A DNA stretch of 64,000 bases from Shewanella litorisediminis (GCF_016834455.1 NZ_CP069213.1:620501-684500), one strand, 5' to 3'; positions 36,418 through 45,698 are shown, counted from the first letter of the stretch. Numbers and translations are program-made. Notes: generated by a model from the sequence alone, not told the origin.

Positions 36418-36862
36418 TGTTGAACCGCAGAAACTCAGGGGGGAGGTGTGCTTTTTAATACTAAGCGTACCCCACCCTCTGTCCTATCAGCCCCTATCTG
36501 TGTGTAGGGACAATCCTTGTATCGGTACCTGCTGAGTCTTTCTATGTTTCAGTCCTTCTCTGGTCCAAAGTAATCAAGCCGGAGTTAAGGCCATGAACAA
36601 AATGCTGAGCTTGGGAATGCCTTCAAGGGGCGCTGGTCGTTAAACTTAGCAAGACCTTGGGGCAGTTGCTATCCGCGCAATGATTTGATCAACAACGCCC
36701 ACTGACACTGATCCTTATGACCCCGAGAGTGACAGGCGCCAGTGTGAGGCGCAGGTGGAGCAGTATATGGATGAAAAAGCGGCAGAAAAACAAAAGCGCC
36801 TGGCTCGAGAGCAGCAGGCGCTGTTGGATGAGGCCATTGCCTCCCGCATCGAACGTTGAAGG
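36418..36862. other. Intergenic region with a decayed gene
   Basis: 445 bases between the chemoreceptor and the convergent YjfB-like gene. The second half holds the frameshifted ORF described separately. The first 170 bases have no feature I can name, and no terminator is clear after the chemoreceptor. Confidence 0.6.
36593..36859 (+). pseudogene. Frameshifted remnant of a small protein gene
   Basis: An ATG with GGAG eight bases upstream opens MNKMLSLGMPS, then the frame hits TAA, TAG and TGA. Shifting by one base in the AAGGGG run (36625-36630) reads KGRWSLNLARPWGSC then YPRNDLINNAH. Shifting back near 36700 reads TDPYDPESDRRQCEAQ then a charged helix ending IASRIER and TGA. Together this gives an ~88-residue protein-like chain, so two compensating indels are the simplest reading. 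Family unknown. The stop is three bases from the convergent YjfB-like stop. Confidence 0.5.
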
Positions 36863-37051
36863 TCAGGCGGTAGTGTCTATATTGTGGCCAATGTTGCCAA
36901 CGGGTTCGGCTTTTGGCGCTGGCGCAGTGGCGGCAGCAATCAGGTCAACGGCGATTTGCCCTTCCACTTTTTGCTGATCTTTTGCCAATTGTGCCACCTT
37001 CACGCCGATAGCGCCGTGGCTCAGATTGGGTTCAATGCTGTTGATGCTCAT
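36863..37051 (-). CDS. YjfB-like putative motility protein
   Basis: 62 residues from MSINSIEPNLSHGAIG; the start has AGGAGGAG about 11-14 bases upstream, and a longer frame adds an unlikely basic stretch. The pattern VKVAQLAKDQQKVEGQIAVD followed by a Pro/Ala stretch and a GNIGHNIDTTA ending resembles the small YjfB motility family, whose members end similarly. The function of that family is not established. It lies next to a chemoreceptor, which fits a motility link. Confidence 0.6.
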   Translation of the reverse strand: MSINSIEPNLSHGAIGVKVAQLAKDQQKVEGQIAVDLIAAATAPAPKAEPVGNIGHNIDTTA

Positions 37052-37130
37052 CGACGGAAGACTCCTCCTGACTGCATGTGGTCGATAACTGTTTATCGGC
37101 CACCATGCAGTAAACTTTAGCGCCACAGCC

Positions 37131-37168
37131 GCTCATTGCAAGGGCTCATTGCAAGGGCTCATTGCAAC
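37131..37168. repeat. Short tandem repeat, three copies of 13 bp
   Basis: GCTCATTGCAAGG at 37131, 37144 and (last unit altered to end AACGG) 37157. It lies in the gap upstream of the YjfB-like gene and after the thioredoxin/CcdA gene. Copy number could vary by slippage. Confidence 0.8.
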
Positions 37169-37188
37169 GGAGCATGGCGCCTTTGGCA

Positions 37189-38571
37189 TTAGCTTTGACG
37201 GGCGGTCAGTAACTTTCGCCCAATAATCAACACGCTGGTAATGCCGATAGACCCCAGGATCAGCGCCACCGCCAGCACCACATTTTGCAGTGATGTGGGA
37301 TCCAGTACCAGCATGCCGCCCAAGCCGACCATCATGATGCCTGACATCAGCTTGAGGGTTTGACCTTCCTTCTCGCTCAGTTTGCGCTTACCCAGTGTCA
37401 GGGCAAACACCAGCACTATCAATGCCAGTGGGATCACGTAGACGACGTTGTACATCACCAGATAAAAATAGCGCTCTGTCGCGGGCAGCTCGTGCATGGC
37501 CAGCACACTGGTATAAATCATCGGGAAGCCGGCGGTACAGAGCAGCTCGTAGGCGTTGGCGAGAATAGCCAGCACTGTGGTGCCCAATATCATGGCGGTC
37601 ATGGAGCTGGCACTGGATAACTTGCCCATGCGTTTAATCAGCCCGGTGCGTTTTTCGGCCGACATGGACAGACTGACGTCGCCCTTTTCAAAGAAAAATT
37701 CCTTGATGTTGATTGTACCCGCCACCAGCGCCAACAAGCCTGCGGCGAAAATGATGCTGCCGCCATCGCCATCGGCTCCCAGCAGTTCAAACATGTTGAG
37801 CCATGCGGTCATAAACAGGAAGTAAATAAAGCCTGAGAAGAACACGAAAATGCCACCCACAATCAGCATGCGACTGCGGCTCTTGGCGTTGACCATGATG
37901 GACAGTAAGAACAGGAGGACGAAAAAGGCGCAGGGATTAAAGGCGTCGACTCCGGCCAGCACCAGGGTCAGCAGCGGCAAAGATAGCTGGTCCGGTGTAA
38001 CAACACCGATAAAGGGTAACTCAACCGGTTGCACATCTGAACTGGCGGCCTCCTCACCGAGATCGCAGGTTCCGGCTTCACCGGCGGAGCTGCAGGTGCC
38101 AAACAGTGGCTGCTCTCCTGTGCTGGCCGCGTGTATCACTGACGCATCATCGCCGACCACGCCACCCAGGCTGCGATAGCACTCCTTGAGCCGTCCGAGC
38201 AGGTATTGCCCGGTCACATCCGCACTGCTGTATCCCACGCTGGCTTTACCGCAAATGGCGAAATAGGGCACTGAGCGGGCCTCTGTGCCGGTAGCCTTGG
38301 CGACGGCCTGCCATTTTTCCCGGGCACCGGGCGCCGTGATCATATAAGACTCGAGGGAAATCCACGGATACTGCTCTGGCAATGCATCGATAAAGGGATG
38401 TGCCTCGGCGCAGTGTGGGCAGGTTTTGGACCAGAAAAAGTAGAGTTTTACTACGGGTTTACCGTCGGCATCCACCTGGTGCCAAACCGGCGATGTGGAG
38501 AGATCTTCTGTGGCAGAAAACGCCGGAACTGACAGGAGCATCAGCAATGAAAGCAAGAGTGCGCGGACCAT
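37189..38571 (-). CDS. Thioredoxin-CcdA (DsbD-like) fusion
   Basis: 460 residues from the ATG preceded by GGAGG. A signal peptide (LLLSLLMLLSVPAFS) leads into a periplasmic thioredoxin-like domain with FFWSKTCPHCAEAHPF (CPHC, about residue 52-55). The rest (about 205-455) has eight or so membrane helices with two CcdA-type cysteines, GVDAFNPCAFFVLLF and YELLCTAGFPMIY. This can carry electrons from cytosolic thioredoxin across the membrane to a periplasmic target, as DsbD/CcdA do. The order differs from DsbD, where the thioredoxin domain is C-terminal. The target is unknown. Confidence 0.85.
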   Translation of the reverse strand: MVRALLLSLLMLLSVPAFSATEDLSTSPVWHQVDADGKPVVKLYFFWSKTCPHCAEAHPFIDALPEQYPWISLESYMITAPGAREKWQAVAKATGTEARSVPYFAICGKASVGYSSADVTGQYLLGRLKECYRSLGGVVGDDASVIHAASTGEQPLFGTCSSAGEAGTCDLGEEAASSDVQPVELPFIGVVTPDQLSLPLLTLVLAGVDAFNPCAFFVLLFLLSIMVNAKSRSRMLIVGGIFVFFSGFIYFLFMTAWLNMFELLGADGDGGSIIFAAGLLALVAGTINIKEFFFEKGDVSLSMSAEKRTGLIKRMGKLSSASSMTAMILGTTVLAILANAYELLCTAGFPMIYTSVLAMHELPATERYFYLVMYNVVYVIPLALIVLVFALTLGKRKLSEKEGQTLKLMSGIMMVGLGGMLVLDPTSLQNVVLAVALILGSIGITSVLIIGRKLLTARQS

Positions 38572-38740
38572 ATGGCCTCCAGACCCACCTGTGGTGGGAA
38601 GCAAAGACAAAACCTCTGACTCTACTTTACTGAAATCCCCATGGCGGGCTAAATCATGCTTTCAAAACTGTAAAACACATCAGAAAAATACCGGAATTGA
38701 GATCAAGATGCCCTTCATTCCACTGAAAAAAATCGTGATT

Positions 38741-39187
38741 TCAAAGGCGATGTACTGCTACTGACGCGTCTGCCAACATTTGGCCTTGCTCTTCATCGGT
38801 GGCTTTACACCATTTCAGGGCCAGGGCGCGGCTCTCTGTGTCTACCGCCGTGCGAATACGGCTCACCATGACGGCACCAAAGCCCGCATTGGTTAGATAG
38901 CTTTTAACCCGCTCAATGCGGCGCTCGGCGAGCCACATATTGTACTTTTGCAGCGCATCGTCACCGGCATTGCGGTTGAACTCAAATTCAAGCAACAGAT
39001 ACCCATTGCCAGTGTCGGCACTGGTTTGCTGAGTTTCAAGCAGTTGTTTCAGGGTAGCAGTGCCCGTGGCGTCGAAGTAGGAGCTGTTTTTGTCGAAATT
39101 CACAGCGCCGAGCTCTGTACTGCCTTCACAGCTGGCGTTGGCGCCAAATACTGCAAGGCCTATCATGATAGTTATATATTTCAGCAT
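38741..39187 (-). CDS. Periplasmic protein with OmpA-C-like domain
   Basis: 148 residues. Signal peptide ends near ANA-SC. A region VNFDKNSSYFDATGTATLKQ then NMWLAERRIERVKSYLTNAG recalls the OmpA C-terminal domain (strand, helix, xxRRxxxVxxYL). The peptidoglycan-binding Asp/Arg pair is only partly present, so binding is uncertain. Two cysteines (SC near the N-terminus, KWCK near the C-terminus). No operon partner on either side. Confidence 0.65.
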   Translation of the reverse strand: MLKYITIMIGLAVFGANASCEGSTELGAVNFDKNSSYFDATGTATLKQLLETQQTSADTGNGYLLLEFEFNRNAGDDALQKYNMWLAERRIERVKSYLTNAGFGAVMVSRIRTAVDTESRALALKWCKATDEEQGQMLADASVAVHRL

Positions 39188-39490
39188 CCTTCACCTTTAA
39201 AGAACAAAATCCTGTAAAATCTGGGTTCTTTAGGCCTGTCACTGTAAGGGAAAGCCTACCGGAATTCAATTTGTATACAGAGGCAAACACGGTGGTTTTT
39301 TACGTGTAAAAAACGTCAGAAAACCAACGCCGCGACCTGGCTGTCTCTGTCTCTCTTTTCGGTGTTTGGGTGTCAGTAATTTGGCTGGGGTAAATTGTCA
39401 TTTTTCACTGAAATTGGCTCGCCATATGGCCGTTTTTTTTGCTATAACACAACTAATTTGTGTGCAATGTAAATCGATGTGAGGCTTCAG
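39188..39490. other. Divergent spacer upstream of the OhrR-like gene
   Basis: About 300 bases, AT-rich, between two divergent genes. Contains the inverted repeat at 39447-39463 and T-tracts at 39431. No gene seen. Confidence 0.55.
39447..39463. promoter_or_regulatory. Candidate operator of the OhrR-like regulator
   Basis: ACACAA-CTAAT-TTGTGT inverted repeat, 28 bases before the regulator start, right where an autoregulator would bind. MarR/OhrR proteins use such short AT-centred palindromes. Confidence 0.55.
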
Positions 39491-39931
39491 GTGCAAGATA
39501 CTCTGGCTTTGGACCGACAGGTCTGCTTTTCGCTCTATCGGGCGAGTAATGCGATGATCCGCGCCTATCGTCCCGTTCTGGATGGGCTTGGACTGACGTA
39601 TCCCCAATATTTGGTGATGTTGGTGCTCTGGGAAGAAGAAGGCCTCAGTGTGAAGTCGCTGGGAGAGCGGTTGCATTTGGATTCGGGCACCTTAACGCCA
39701 TTGCTTAAGCGCCTGGAGCAAAAAGGCCTGGTTACCCGTGGCCGATCTGCTCAGGATGAAAGGGTCAGGGTGTTGCATTTAACTGACGACGGCAGGCTCC
39801 TCAAGCGCGGCGCCCGGGATATTCCCGACAGAATGCGCTGCATGGTGGGGACCGGACTCGATGAACTGGCCGAGCTGAAAAGGTTGTGTGACAAAGCGGC
39901 CAAATTGTTGGAGCGGGAATCCATAGGATGA
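39491..39931 (+). CDS. OhrR-like MarR-family regulator
   Basis: 146 residues from the GTG with GAGG six bases upstream. A conserved cysteine (Cys12 in LDRQVCFSLYRASNAMIR) sits where OhrR has its peroxide-reactive Cys. The winged helix-turn-helix reads LTYPQYLVMLVLWEEEGLSV, then LGERLHLDSGTLTPLLKRLE and a wing RGRSAQDERVRVLHLT, the classic OhrR/MarR layout. OhrR is derepressed by organic peroxides. No ohr peroxidase gene is adjacent; the coupled gene is a glycerol-3-phosphate dehydrogenase homologue whose ATG overlaps this stop. Confidence 0.85.
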   Translation: MQDTLALDRQVCFSLYRASNAMIRAYRPVLDGLGLTYPQYLVMLVLWEEEGLSVKSLGERLHLDSGTLTPLLKRLEQKGLVTRGRSAQDERVRVLHLTDDGRLLKRGARDIPDRMRCMVGTGLDELAELKRLCDKAAKLLERESIG

Positions 39932-41142
39932 AGCGAGTGGACGTGCTGGTGGTGGGCGGCGGTATTGCCGGCGTGGGCATCGCGCAGTTTGCTGCGGCGG
40001 CCGGGTATTCTGTCGCCTTGATTGAACGGCAGCGGATAGGCGAAGCGACTTCCGGCAATTCCAGCAAGCTCATCCATGGAGGGCTGAGATACCTTGAGAC
40101 GATGCAGGTGGACCTGGTGCGCAAGTCGCTGAAAGAGCGCCGTGCGCTCCTCAGGCTGGCGCCGTCTCTGGTGAAGGCAGTCCCCTTTTATTTTCCCGTA
40201 TATCGCAATAGTCGCCGTGGCGCACTCACCATCAGGGCCGGTTTGTCCCTTTACGGCTTGCTGAGTGAATTCGATGCCCTCGGACGCTTTAAAACCCTGA
40301 CCAGGGCTCAGTGGTCCAGGTTGCAGGGGCTAAACGATTGCGGGCTTGAGACAGTGTTCCAATATTGGGATGCGCAAACCGACGACAGGCTCCTGTGTGA
40401 AGCGGTGGCGCACAGTGCAACCCTGCTCGGGACTGATGTGTTTGAACAGGCTGAAGTTGGGCATATCCTTCATCGCGGTGAGGGCTGTCAGGTAAGTTTT
40501 ACCCAGCAGGGGCAGCAACATGAAATACAGGCTGGCGTGGTCATCAACGCCTGCGGCCCCTGGGTGAACCAGTTGCTGGCGCGGGTGACGCCAGCGGTAT
40601 CGGCGCTGGAGATTGACTGGGTTCAGGGCGCGCATCTTTTGCTGGATATTCCGCCGGTAGAAGGGGTCTTGTATCTGGAATCCCCCATCGACCAACGGGT
40701 GGTGTTTGTCATGCCCTGGTATGGTAAAACCCTGGTCGGCACCACTGAGACCCGCTTAACTCAGCTGGATAACAAACCTGCCGTGACCGAAGCTGAAAGG
40801 CGCTACCTGTTGGCGCTCTATGCCCACTATTTCCCCAGGGCTGGAGGCGTTGATGAGCTTGATAAAAAAGTGGCAGACACCTTTTGTGGGGTGAGGGTGT
40901 TACCCCGCAGCGGCGGTGATGCTTTTCACGCGCCGCGGGACACCCTGATGCACACTTGCCGCTCTCACCCCAGACTGCTCAGCCTCTACGGCGGTAAGCT
41001 GACCACCTTTCGCAGCAGTTCTGCAGAGGTGCTTGACTGGGTAAGGGAACAGCTAGGGGAGAGAACCGCGATTGCCGATGTCGATAAATTGCCGCTCAGC
41101 TGTCCGGTGAACCGGGATGATTTTATGGCGCAAACAGGCTAA
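39928..41142 (+). CDS. FAD-dependent glycerol-3-phosphate dehydrogenase homologue
   Basis: 404 residues; overlaps the OhrR-like gene by four bases (ATGA). FAD-binding fold VLVVGGGIAGVGIAQFAAAAG at residues 4-24, followed by SGNSSKLIHGGLRYLE, the GlpD-type signature. Later blocks VINACGPWVN, GAHLLLDIP, FVMPWYGKTLVGTTET and LYGGKLTTFR are also GlpD-like. It is about 100 residues shorter than GlpD (about 500), lacking the C-terminal helical domain. Likely oxidises glycerol-3-phosphate or a similar alcohol in the membrane periphery; the substrate is not certain. Confidence 0.85.
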   Translation: MKRVDVLVVGGGIAGVGIAQFAAAAGYSVALIERQRIGEATSGNSSKLIHGGLRYLETMQVDLVRKSLKERRALLRLAPSLVKAVPFYFPVYRNSRRGALTIRAGLSLYGLLSEFDALGRFKTLTRAQWSRLQGLNDCGLETVFQYWDAQTDDRLLCEAVAHSATLLGTDVFEQAEVGHILHRGEGCQVSFTQQGQQHEIQAGVVINACGPWVNQLLARVTPAVSALEIDWVQGAHLLLDIPPVEGVLYLESPIDQRVVFVMPWYGKTLVGTTETRLTQLDNKPAVTEAERRYLLALYAHYFPRAGGVDELDKKVADTFCGVRVLPRSGGDAFHAPRDTLMHTCRSHPRLLSLYGGKLTTFRSSSAEVLDWVREQLGERTAIADVDKLPLSCPVNRDDFMAQTG

Positions 41143-41175
41143 AGTGTGCGCCGTTTTTCGATGTGGGAGCCGAAC

Positions 41176-42330
41176 GTGAGCTGTGACTATTTCAACCGGG
41201 GACTTTGTCAGTCTTGCCGTCTGATGCCCAAGCCTGTCAGTGAGCAGTTGCTTGATAAAGAGGCCAGGCTTACCCGACTGCTTGGCAGTCTGGCGGTGGA
41301 CGAGCGGCTGGCACCGGTATCCGGTCCTGAGTTTGGCTTTCGTAACAAGGCAAAAATGGTGGTCATGGGTGCTGCCCATGCTCCGGTACTGGGGATCCCG
41401 GGGCCCGATGGTCAACCCGTCGACCTCAGCCATTGCCCCCTGTATCCACAAGACATGCAGGCCCTGTTGGTTGAGCTGACGGCCTTTGTCCGCCGCGCGG
41501 GTATTCCTCCCTATAGAGTCGATAAGGCCAAGGGCGAACTTAAGTTTATTTTGCTGACCCGCAGTGCAGTGCGCGGTGAGTTTATGCTGCGATTTGTGCT
41601 CAGAAGCAAGGATGCCATTCCCCGTATCGAGCGAGAATTGCCGAAATTGATGGCGGACTTCCCGGCCATCAAGGTGGTCTCGGTGAACCTGCAGCCTGTG
41701 CACATGGCAAGGCTCGAAGGCGAAGAGGAAATCTTTCTTACCCAAGCCACGCGCCTCGATGAAGTCTTTAACGGGGTGCCACTCTTTATCCGCCCCAAAA
41801 GCTTTTTTCAAACCAATCCCGAGGTGGCATCGAGCCTTTATGCCACGGCTGCCCGGTGGGTCGATGAGCTAAAGCCTAAAAGCCTGTGGGATCTGTTCTG
41901 CGGTGTGGGTGGCTTTGGTTTGCACTGCGCCAGCCATGAGCTGCCGGTGACAGGAATTGAAATTGAAGCCGAAGCCATCGACTGCGCCAAAACCTCGGCA
42001 GCGGCTATGGGGCTGGATAATTTGTCGTTTGCGGCACTGGATTCCACCGGCTTTGCCATGGGGCAAGAGGCGCAAGACGTGCCCGAGGTCATCATAGTGA
42101 ACCCACCGCGCCGGGGGACTGGCAAGGAACTCTGTGAGCGTTTGTCGGCCTTTGGCCCAAAAGCCATCATTTATTCCAGTTGCAACCCAGAGACGCTGGC
42201 AGAAGACCTGGCCCTGATTTCAGGCTATCGCATCGCCCGGGTGCAGCTGTTTGATATGTTCCCCCACAGCGACCACTTTGAGGTGCTGTGTCTGCTTATC
42301 AAGGAAGTGGCCTGCGCCAACGCAGACTGA
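41176..42330 (+). CDS. rlmC: 23S rRNA (uracil-747-C5)-methyltransferase RlmC
   Basis: 384 residues from the GTG with GGAG six bases upstream, so the protein begins (V/M)[13 protein letters not shown]. Methylates U747 of 23S rRNA using SAM. Fe-S cysteines are in [13 protein letters not shown] and HCPLY. Other motifs are [27 protein letters not shown], the SAM site [25 protein letters not shown] and the catalytic SSCNPETLA. Close to E. coli RlmC across the length. Its 3' end overlaps the convergent kinase gene by 32 bases. Confidence 0.95.
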   Translation: MSCDYFNRGLCQSCRLMPKPVSEQLLDKEARLTRLLGSLAVDERLAPVSGPEFGFRNKAKMVVMGAAHAPVLGIPGPDGQPVDLSHCPLYPQDMQALLVELTAFVRRAGIPPYRVDKAKGELKFILLTRSAVRGEFMLRFVLRSKDAIPRIERELPKLMADFPAIKVVSVNLQPVHMARLEGEEEIFLTQATRLDEVFNGVPLFIRPKSFFQTNPEVASSLYATAARWVDELKPKSLWDLFCGVGGFGLHCASHELPVTGIEIEAEAIDCAKTSAAAMGLDNLSFAALDSTGFAMGQEAQDVPEVIIVNPPRRGTGKELCERLSAFGPKAIIYSSCNPETLAEDLALISGYRIARVQLFDMFPHSDHFEVLCLLIKEVACANAD

Positions 42331-43495
42331 TGGACGCGCCGCCAAGCTCGGCCGAGTTTTCCACCATCAGTTTGCCCTGATGCCAGATGGCAATTTTACG
42401 CACGATATAGAGGCCTAAGCCAAACCCGGCACTCTGCTGCTTACTGCCGCGCTGAAATGCCTGGCGCAAGTCTTTGCCCGGCTCCTGAATACCCGGGCCA
42501 TCATCTTCTACGGTCAGCCGCCAATGGCGGGTTTCGGCAATCAGCGTCAGCTTGATAGTGCCGCTGGCGAATCGCAATGCGTTGGCAATCAGGTTTTGGC
42601 CAGCCAAGTCCATGCTCAGAGGATCCAGCAGCACCTTGTCACCACTTGCAGTGCAGTCCACGTGGCAGTGCACTGTGTATTTGGGGGCATAGACGGCAAA
42701 GTTATCTGCCATGGCTTTGATAAACTCAGCGGCATTGACCCACTGGCGATGTTGACTGGGCTGCTGGTGCTCAACCCGCGCAAACGACAGGTAGCTCTTG
42801 GTCAGGGCCTCGATTTGATTGATGTCTTCTTCCAGCCGCGCGCTGTGTTTCTCAGACAGTTGCGCCCGGGCCAGCTCGAGTACAAACCGCATCCGTGATA
42901 AGGGCGTGCGTATCTCGTGGGACATAATCCGCGACAGATCCCGGTGCAGCTCCAGAAAGTCGACGATTTGCCCTGTCATGGTTTCAAAGCTCTTGGCGAG
43001 GGGATAAATTGCAGAGCGGTGCCCTATGCCGGTTTTGATACGCTTGGGGTGCGCACCAAAACTCAGCGCCTGTGACTGAAGCAGGCTTAAATCTTTGAAA
43101 ACCCTTCCGATCAGCAAAAGTATTGCCAGCGCTAATGAGGCGTAAAGCAGGGGAATGAGGGCGTTGAGCTGGCTATGCTGCGCCTGGGGATTGATGGGGC
43201 CCATTTCCCGGATGTGGCCACTATCGAGGCGCAGATAATAAAATTCCTTGCCATCCTGATGGGTGAGGGAAATGACTTCGCCGCTGTCGAGCCGGGTTTG
43301 CAGCTCGGGAGCAAAGGCGATGCTGCCCGGTTGCAGCTCCCGAAAACCAAGGCGTCCCTGTTTCAGCAGGGCATCGGCATCCAGGCTGTAACTATAGGCT
43401 TCATCGGACGCGCTGTAGATAAGGTTAAAGGACCAAACGATAAAGGCGCAGGAGGCGATGATAAGAACAAACAGCCGGATAAGCTGGGGTTTCAT
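42299..43495 (-). CDS. Sensor histidine kinase of the mipA operon
   Basis: 398 residues. Two membrane helices (about 8-28 and 112-132) enclose an ~80-residue periplasmic sensor. After a HAMP-like linker comes the dimerisation helix with phosphoacceptor His in [17 protein letters not shown]. ATPase boxes follow: N box [16 protein letters not shown]1 [13 protein letters not shown]2 [13 protein letters not shown]. RstB-like in layout. The start overlaps the regulator's stop (ATGA). The stimulus is unknown; the MipA-like protein and DUF3019 protein in the same operon point to the envelope. Confidence 0.9.
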   Translation of the reverse strand: MKPQLIRLFVLIIASCAFIVWSFNLIYSASDEAYSYSLDADALLKQGRLGFRELQPGSIAFAPELQTRLDSGEVISLTHQDGKEFYYLRLDSGHIREMGPINPQAQHSQLNALIPLLYASLALAILLLIGRVFKDLSLLQSQALSFGAHPKRIKTGIGHRSAIYPLAKSFETMTGQIVDFLELHRDLSRIMSHEIRTPLSRMRFVLELARAQLSEKHSARLEEDINQIEALTKSYLSFARVEHQQPSQHRQWVNAAEFIKAMADNFAVYAPKYTVHCHVDCTASGDKVLLDPLSMDLAGQNLIANALRFASGTIKLTLIAETRHWRLTVEDDGPGIQEPGKDLRQAFQRGSKQQSAGFGLGLYIVRKIAIWHQGKLMVENSAELGGASISLRWRRPLP

Positions 43496-44199
43496 ATCTC
43501 GGCAGTCGCAAAGCTCAGCAGGTAACCCCGGCCGTGGACGGTGCGAATGGCCAGACCCTGGATACCTATGTTTTCCAGTTTGCGTCTCAGTCGGGAAATT
43601 TTTAGATCCATCGCCCTGTCGAGGCCATCGTATTCGCGGCCAATAATTTGCTCGAACAGGTATTCACGGCTCAGCACCTGTTCCAAATGGTGCACAAAGA
43701 CCCACATCAGCTCTGTTTCCTGGGTCGTTAACGGATAATTCATGTCGGCAAAGCACAGTTGCTGATGTGCCTTGTGCAGAATAAGGCCGTCCTGTTCCCA
43801 AATCTGGCTGTTACTTGGGGTCGATGGCGGACGATTGAGCCGGGCGCGGATGCGGGCAAGCAGCAGATTGGGGACGACGGGCTTGCTGATATAGTCTGCA
43901 GCGCCAAGCTCCAGGCCAAAGATTTCGTCTTCCGGTGCGGCCAGTGCCGTCATAAAAATAATGGGGGCAGCTACCTTTTTGGACAAGGTTGGAAAGGCGC
44001 TGAAGCCATCCTGCCCGGGTAGCATCACGTCACAGAGCACCAGCTCTATTTTCTTCCCCATGCTTTGGGTAAAGGCATCTTCGATGGACTCGGCGTGAAT
44101 GACACTGAACTCCTCGGCCTCGAGAAAATCCACAATGAGTTCTGCCAGGGGCAAATCATCTTCAATCAGCAACAGTGTGTGTTTTACAGCAGATCCCAA
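43492..44199 (-). CDS. OmpR-family response regulator of the mipA operon
   Basis: 235 residues from a TTG start that has a strong AGGGGG five bases upstream; it overlaps the end of the DUF3019 gene by 16 bases. Receiver domain with acidic pair IEDD, phosphoacceptor Asp57 (LCDVMLPGQDGFS) and Lys in DYISKP. The winged-helix domain reads LTTQETELMWVFVHHLEQVL, then REYLFEQIIGREYDG and MDLKISRLRRKLE, ending in VHGRGYLLS. Partner of the downstream kinase. Candidate targets are the CTACA direct repeats at 45517-45590. Confidence 0.92.
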   Translation of the reverse strand: MGSAVKHTLLLIEDDLPLAELIVDFLEAEEFSVIHAESIEDAFTQSMGKKIELVLCDVMLPGQDGFSAFPTLSKKVAAPIIFMTALAAPEDEIFGLELGAADYISKPVVPNLLLARIRARLNRPPSTPSNSQIWEQDGLILHKAHQQLCFADMNYPLTTQETELMWVFVHHLEQVLSREYLFEQIIGREYDGLDRAMDLKISRLRRKLENIGIQGLAIRTVHGRGYLLSFATAEI

Positions 44200-44567
44200 T
44201 TCAGCCCCCTGCGTTTACGTTTTTGTGGTGGTTGAAACAAGACCACCGACACCTGGGTTGAAAGCAATACGCGGGAATTCATGTCCCGGATTTCGATGGT
44301 GGCATCTTTCTCCAGTGCCAACGAGAGTTCTTCACTGAGCTCTTTCATCCCCGTGTAGCAGCGACGGGGTTGTGCTTCATGCTTAAGCCATAGACACAGA
44401 TTCTGCTCTGTATCTGTTTGGTAATGTACCGAAATATTGAAACGACAGGGAAGTGCTTCGCTGCTGGTGGCACAGGCTTTGGGGGCGACATTCAACTGAT
44501 CCGCCATGGCCAGTGGAACTATGCTTAGCTGTGACAGCAAGAACAACAGCGAGATAACCTTTCCCAT
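44184..44567 (-). CDS. DUF3019 family secreted protein
   Basis: 127 residues. Signal peptide ends near LAMA-DQ. Mature part has four cysteines (KACATS, ALPCRFN, QNLCLWL, RRCYTG) that could form two disulfides, and a basic C-terminal tail (RKRRGLNWD). Matches the DUF3019 pattern found in Shewanella-type bacteria, always near two-component genes as far as I recall. Function unknown; an accessory sensor for the kinase is a fair guess. It ends inside the regulator start region. Confidence 0.75.
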   Translation of the reverse strand: MGKVISLLFLLSQLSIVPLAMADQLNVAPKACATSSEALPCRFNISVHYQTDTEQNLCLWLKHEAQPRRCYTGMKELSEELSLALEKDATIEIRDMNSRVLLSTQVSVVLFQPPQKRKRRGLNWDLL

Positions 44568-44575
44568 ACCCGCTC

Positions 44576-45412
44576 CTAGAAACTGTAGCTGACGCCGGCA
44601 AAACCCGAGAACAGGTCGTCTCTTTCTATCAGAGCGCTCTCTCGTATGGCTTTACCCAGGCGGGTGTGATTGACGGTGAGAACAAAGTTCAGACTGTCGC
44701 TCAGGGGAATATTCAGCACGCCTTTAACGTGCCAGTTGGTAGCCGCTTCCAGCGGCGCGGGTGGGCGTCTGGCGCCGGACTCGGCTTGAGTCACGTTATA
44801 GTAGTAGTCCACCAAATCGGCATTTTTGTATACGCCGCCAATTTCAATGCCGGCAGCGCCCCAGGACCAGGCGAAGGATTTTCTGGCACTGAGTTGCCAC
44901 TCATAGCCGTTGTGTACCCCGGTCACATCGTAAAACACCCCTGTGGTCAGGTCGAACACCGGCGTATACCAGGTTGCGCTGAGGCCGCCAAGATATGACA
45001 GTTTGCGCTCTACAGGCTCAAGCTTGGGAGGCTCAACCCCCGGACGAACGATGGGGCCATTATTGGGTTTGTAGCCGAGGATATCGGACAGCAATAACTT
45101 GCCAAACCCATCGTACTCAAAATAGATACCGTCATCGTTTAACTGCCCCTGTACATCAACACTCAACCAGTCGGTTTCGTAGAGGCTGTAACCCAGGGTG
45201 AAATTTTCAACGTAAAAATCTTCGCCGTAGTAATACCAGCTTGGCAGTACATAGGTGGTGATGTCTTCGGTTTTCTTACGGGGGTTTTCCAGTATGCCAT
45301 AGCCAAGGGCCAGCGAGACTTGCCAGTCTCCCGGTGTCACTGTTTGCAACTCTTCGGCTTTCAGCGGAAAAGCCAGAGACAGCATCAGCATAAACAGTAT
45401 CAGGGGTTTCAT
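44576..45412 (-). CDS. MipA/OmpV family outer-membrane protein
   Basis: 278 residues with signal peptide MKPLILFMLMLSLAFPLKA. Alternating beta-barrel pattern throughout, with LALGYGILENPRKKTEDITT near the N-terminus, a segment SYLGGLSATWYTPVF, and the barrel-end motif GFAGVSYSF with terminal Phe. MipA/OmpV proteins are 10-12 strand barrels; MipA scaffolds MltA and PBP1B in E. coli, but the family is broad. First gene of the operon with DUF3019, regulator and kinase. Confidence 0.85.
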   Translation of the reverse strand: MKPLILFMLMLSLAFPLKAEELQTVTPGDWQVSLALGYGILENPRKKTEDITTYVLPSWYYYGEDFYVENFTLGYSLYETDWLSVDVQGQLNDDGIYFEYDGFGKLLLSDILGYKPNNGPIVRPGVEPPKLEPVERKLSYLGGLSATWYTPVFDLTTGVFYDVTGVHNGYEWQLSARKSFAWSWGAAGIEIGGVYKNADLVDYYYNVTQAESGARRPPAPLEAATNWHVKGVLNIPLSDSLNFVLTVNHTRLGKAIRESALIERDDLFSGFAGVSYSF

Positions 45413-45516
45413 GGGTTCTTTTTGTTAGCGCTTTATAAAGAAGTTTGTGTGTTTTTCGGGCTTTTAACCAGAGATTATCACGATAATCTGTGCTCTCCAG
45501 CAAATACTGAGAAAGA

Positions 45517-45590
45517 CTACAAAATGCTACATTCGACCGGAATGTTTTGATTTTGTATCAAATGTGAATTTTGTCTACAAAATGCTACAT
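45517..45590. promoter_or_regulatory. Two copies of a CTACA direct-repeat site
   Basis: The 16-mer CTACAAAATGCTACAT occurs at 45517-45532 and again at 45575-45590. Within each copy CTACA repeats at a 10-base interval, one helical turn, as in binding sites of OmpR-family regulators. They lie in the spacer between the divergent mipA operon and the subtilase gene. Confidence 0.7.
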
Positions 45591-45698
45591 CAAAGTGTTG
45601 AGGTTCTTCCTTTAGACGGTGCTTAGATGATGCCCTCCTGACCGGTTTTTCACCGGCGGACGAGTAAGCAATCCAATAACAACATCGGAGATAGCGTC

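Noticed and set aside
37131..37168. Tandem 13-bp units as a CRISPR-like array
   Set aside because: Units are directly adjacent with no spacers, and no cas gene is present.
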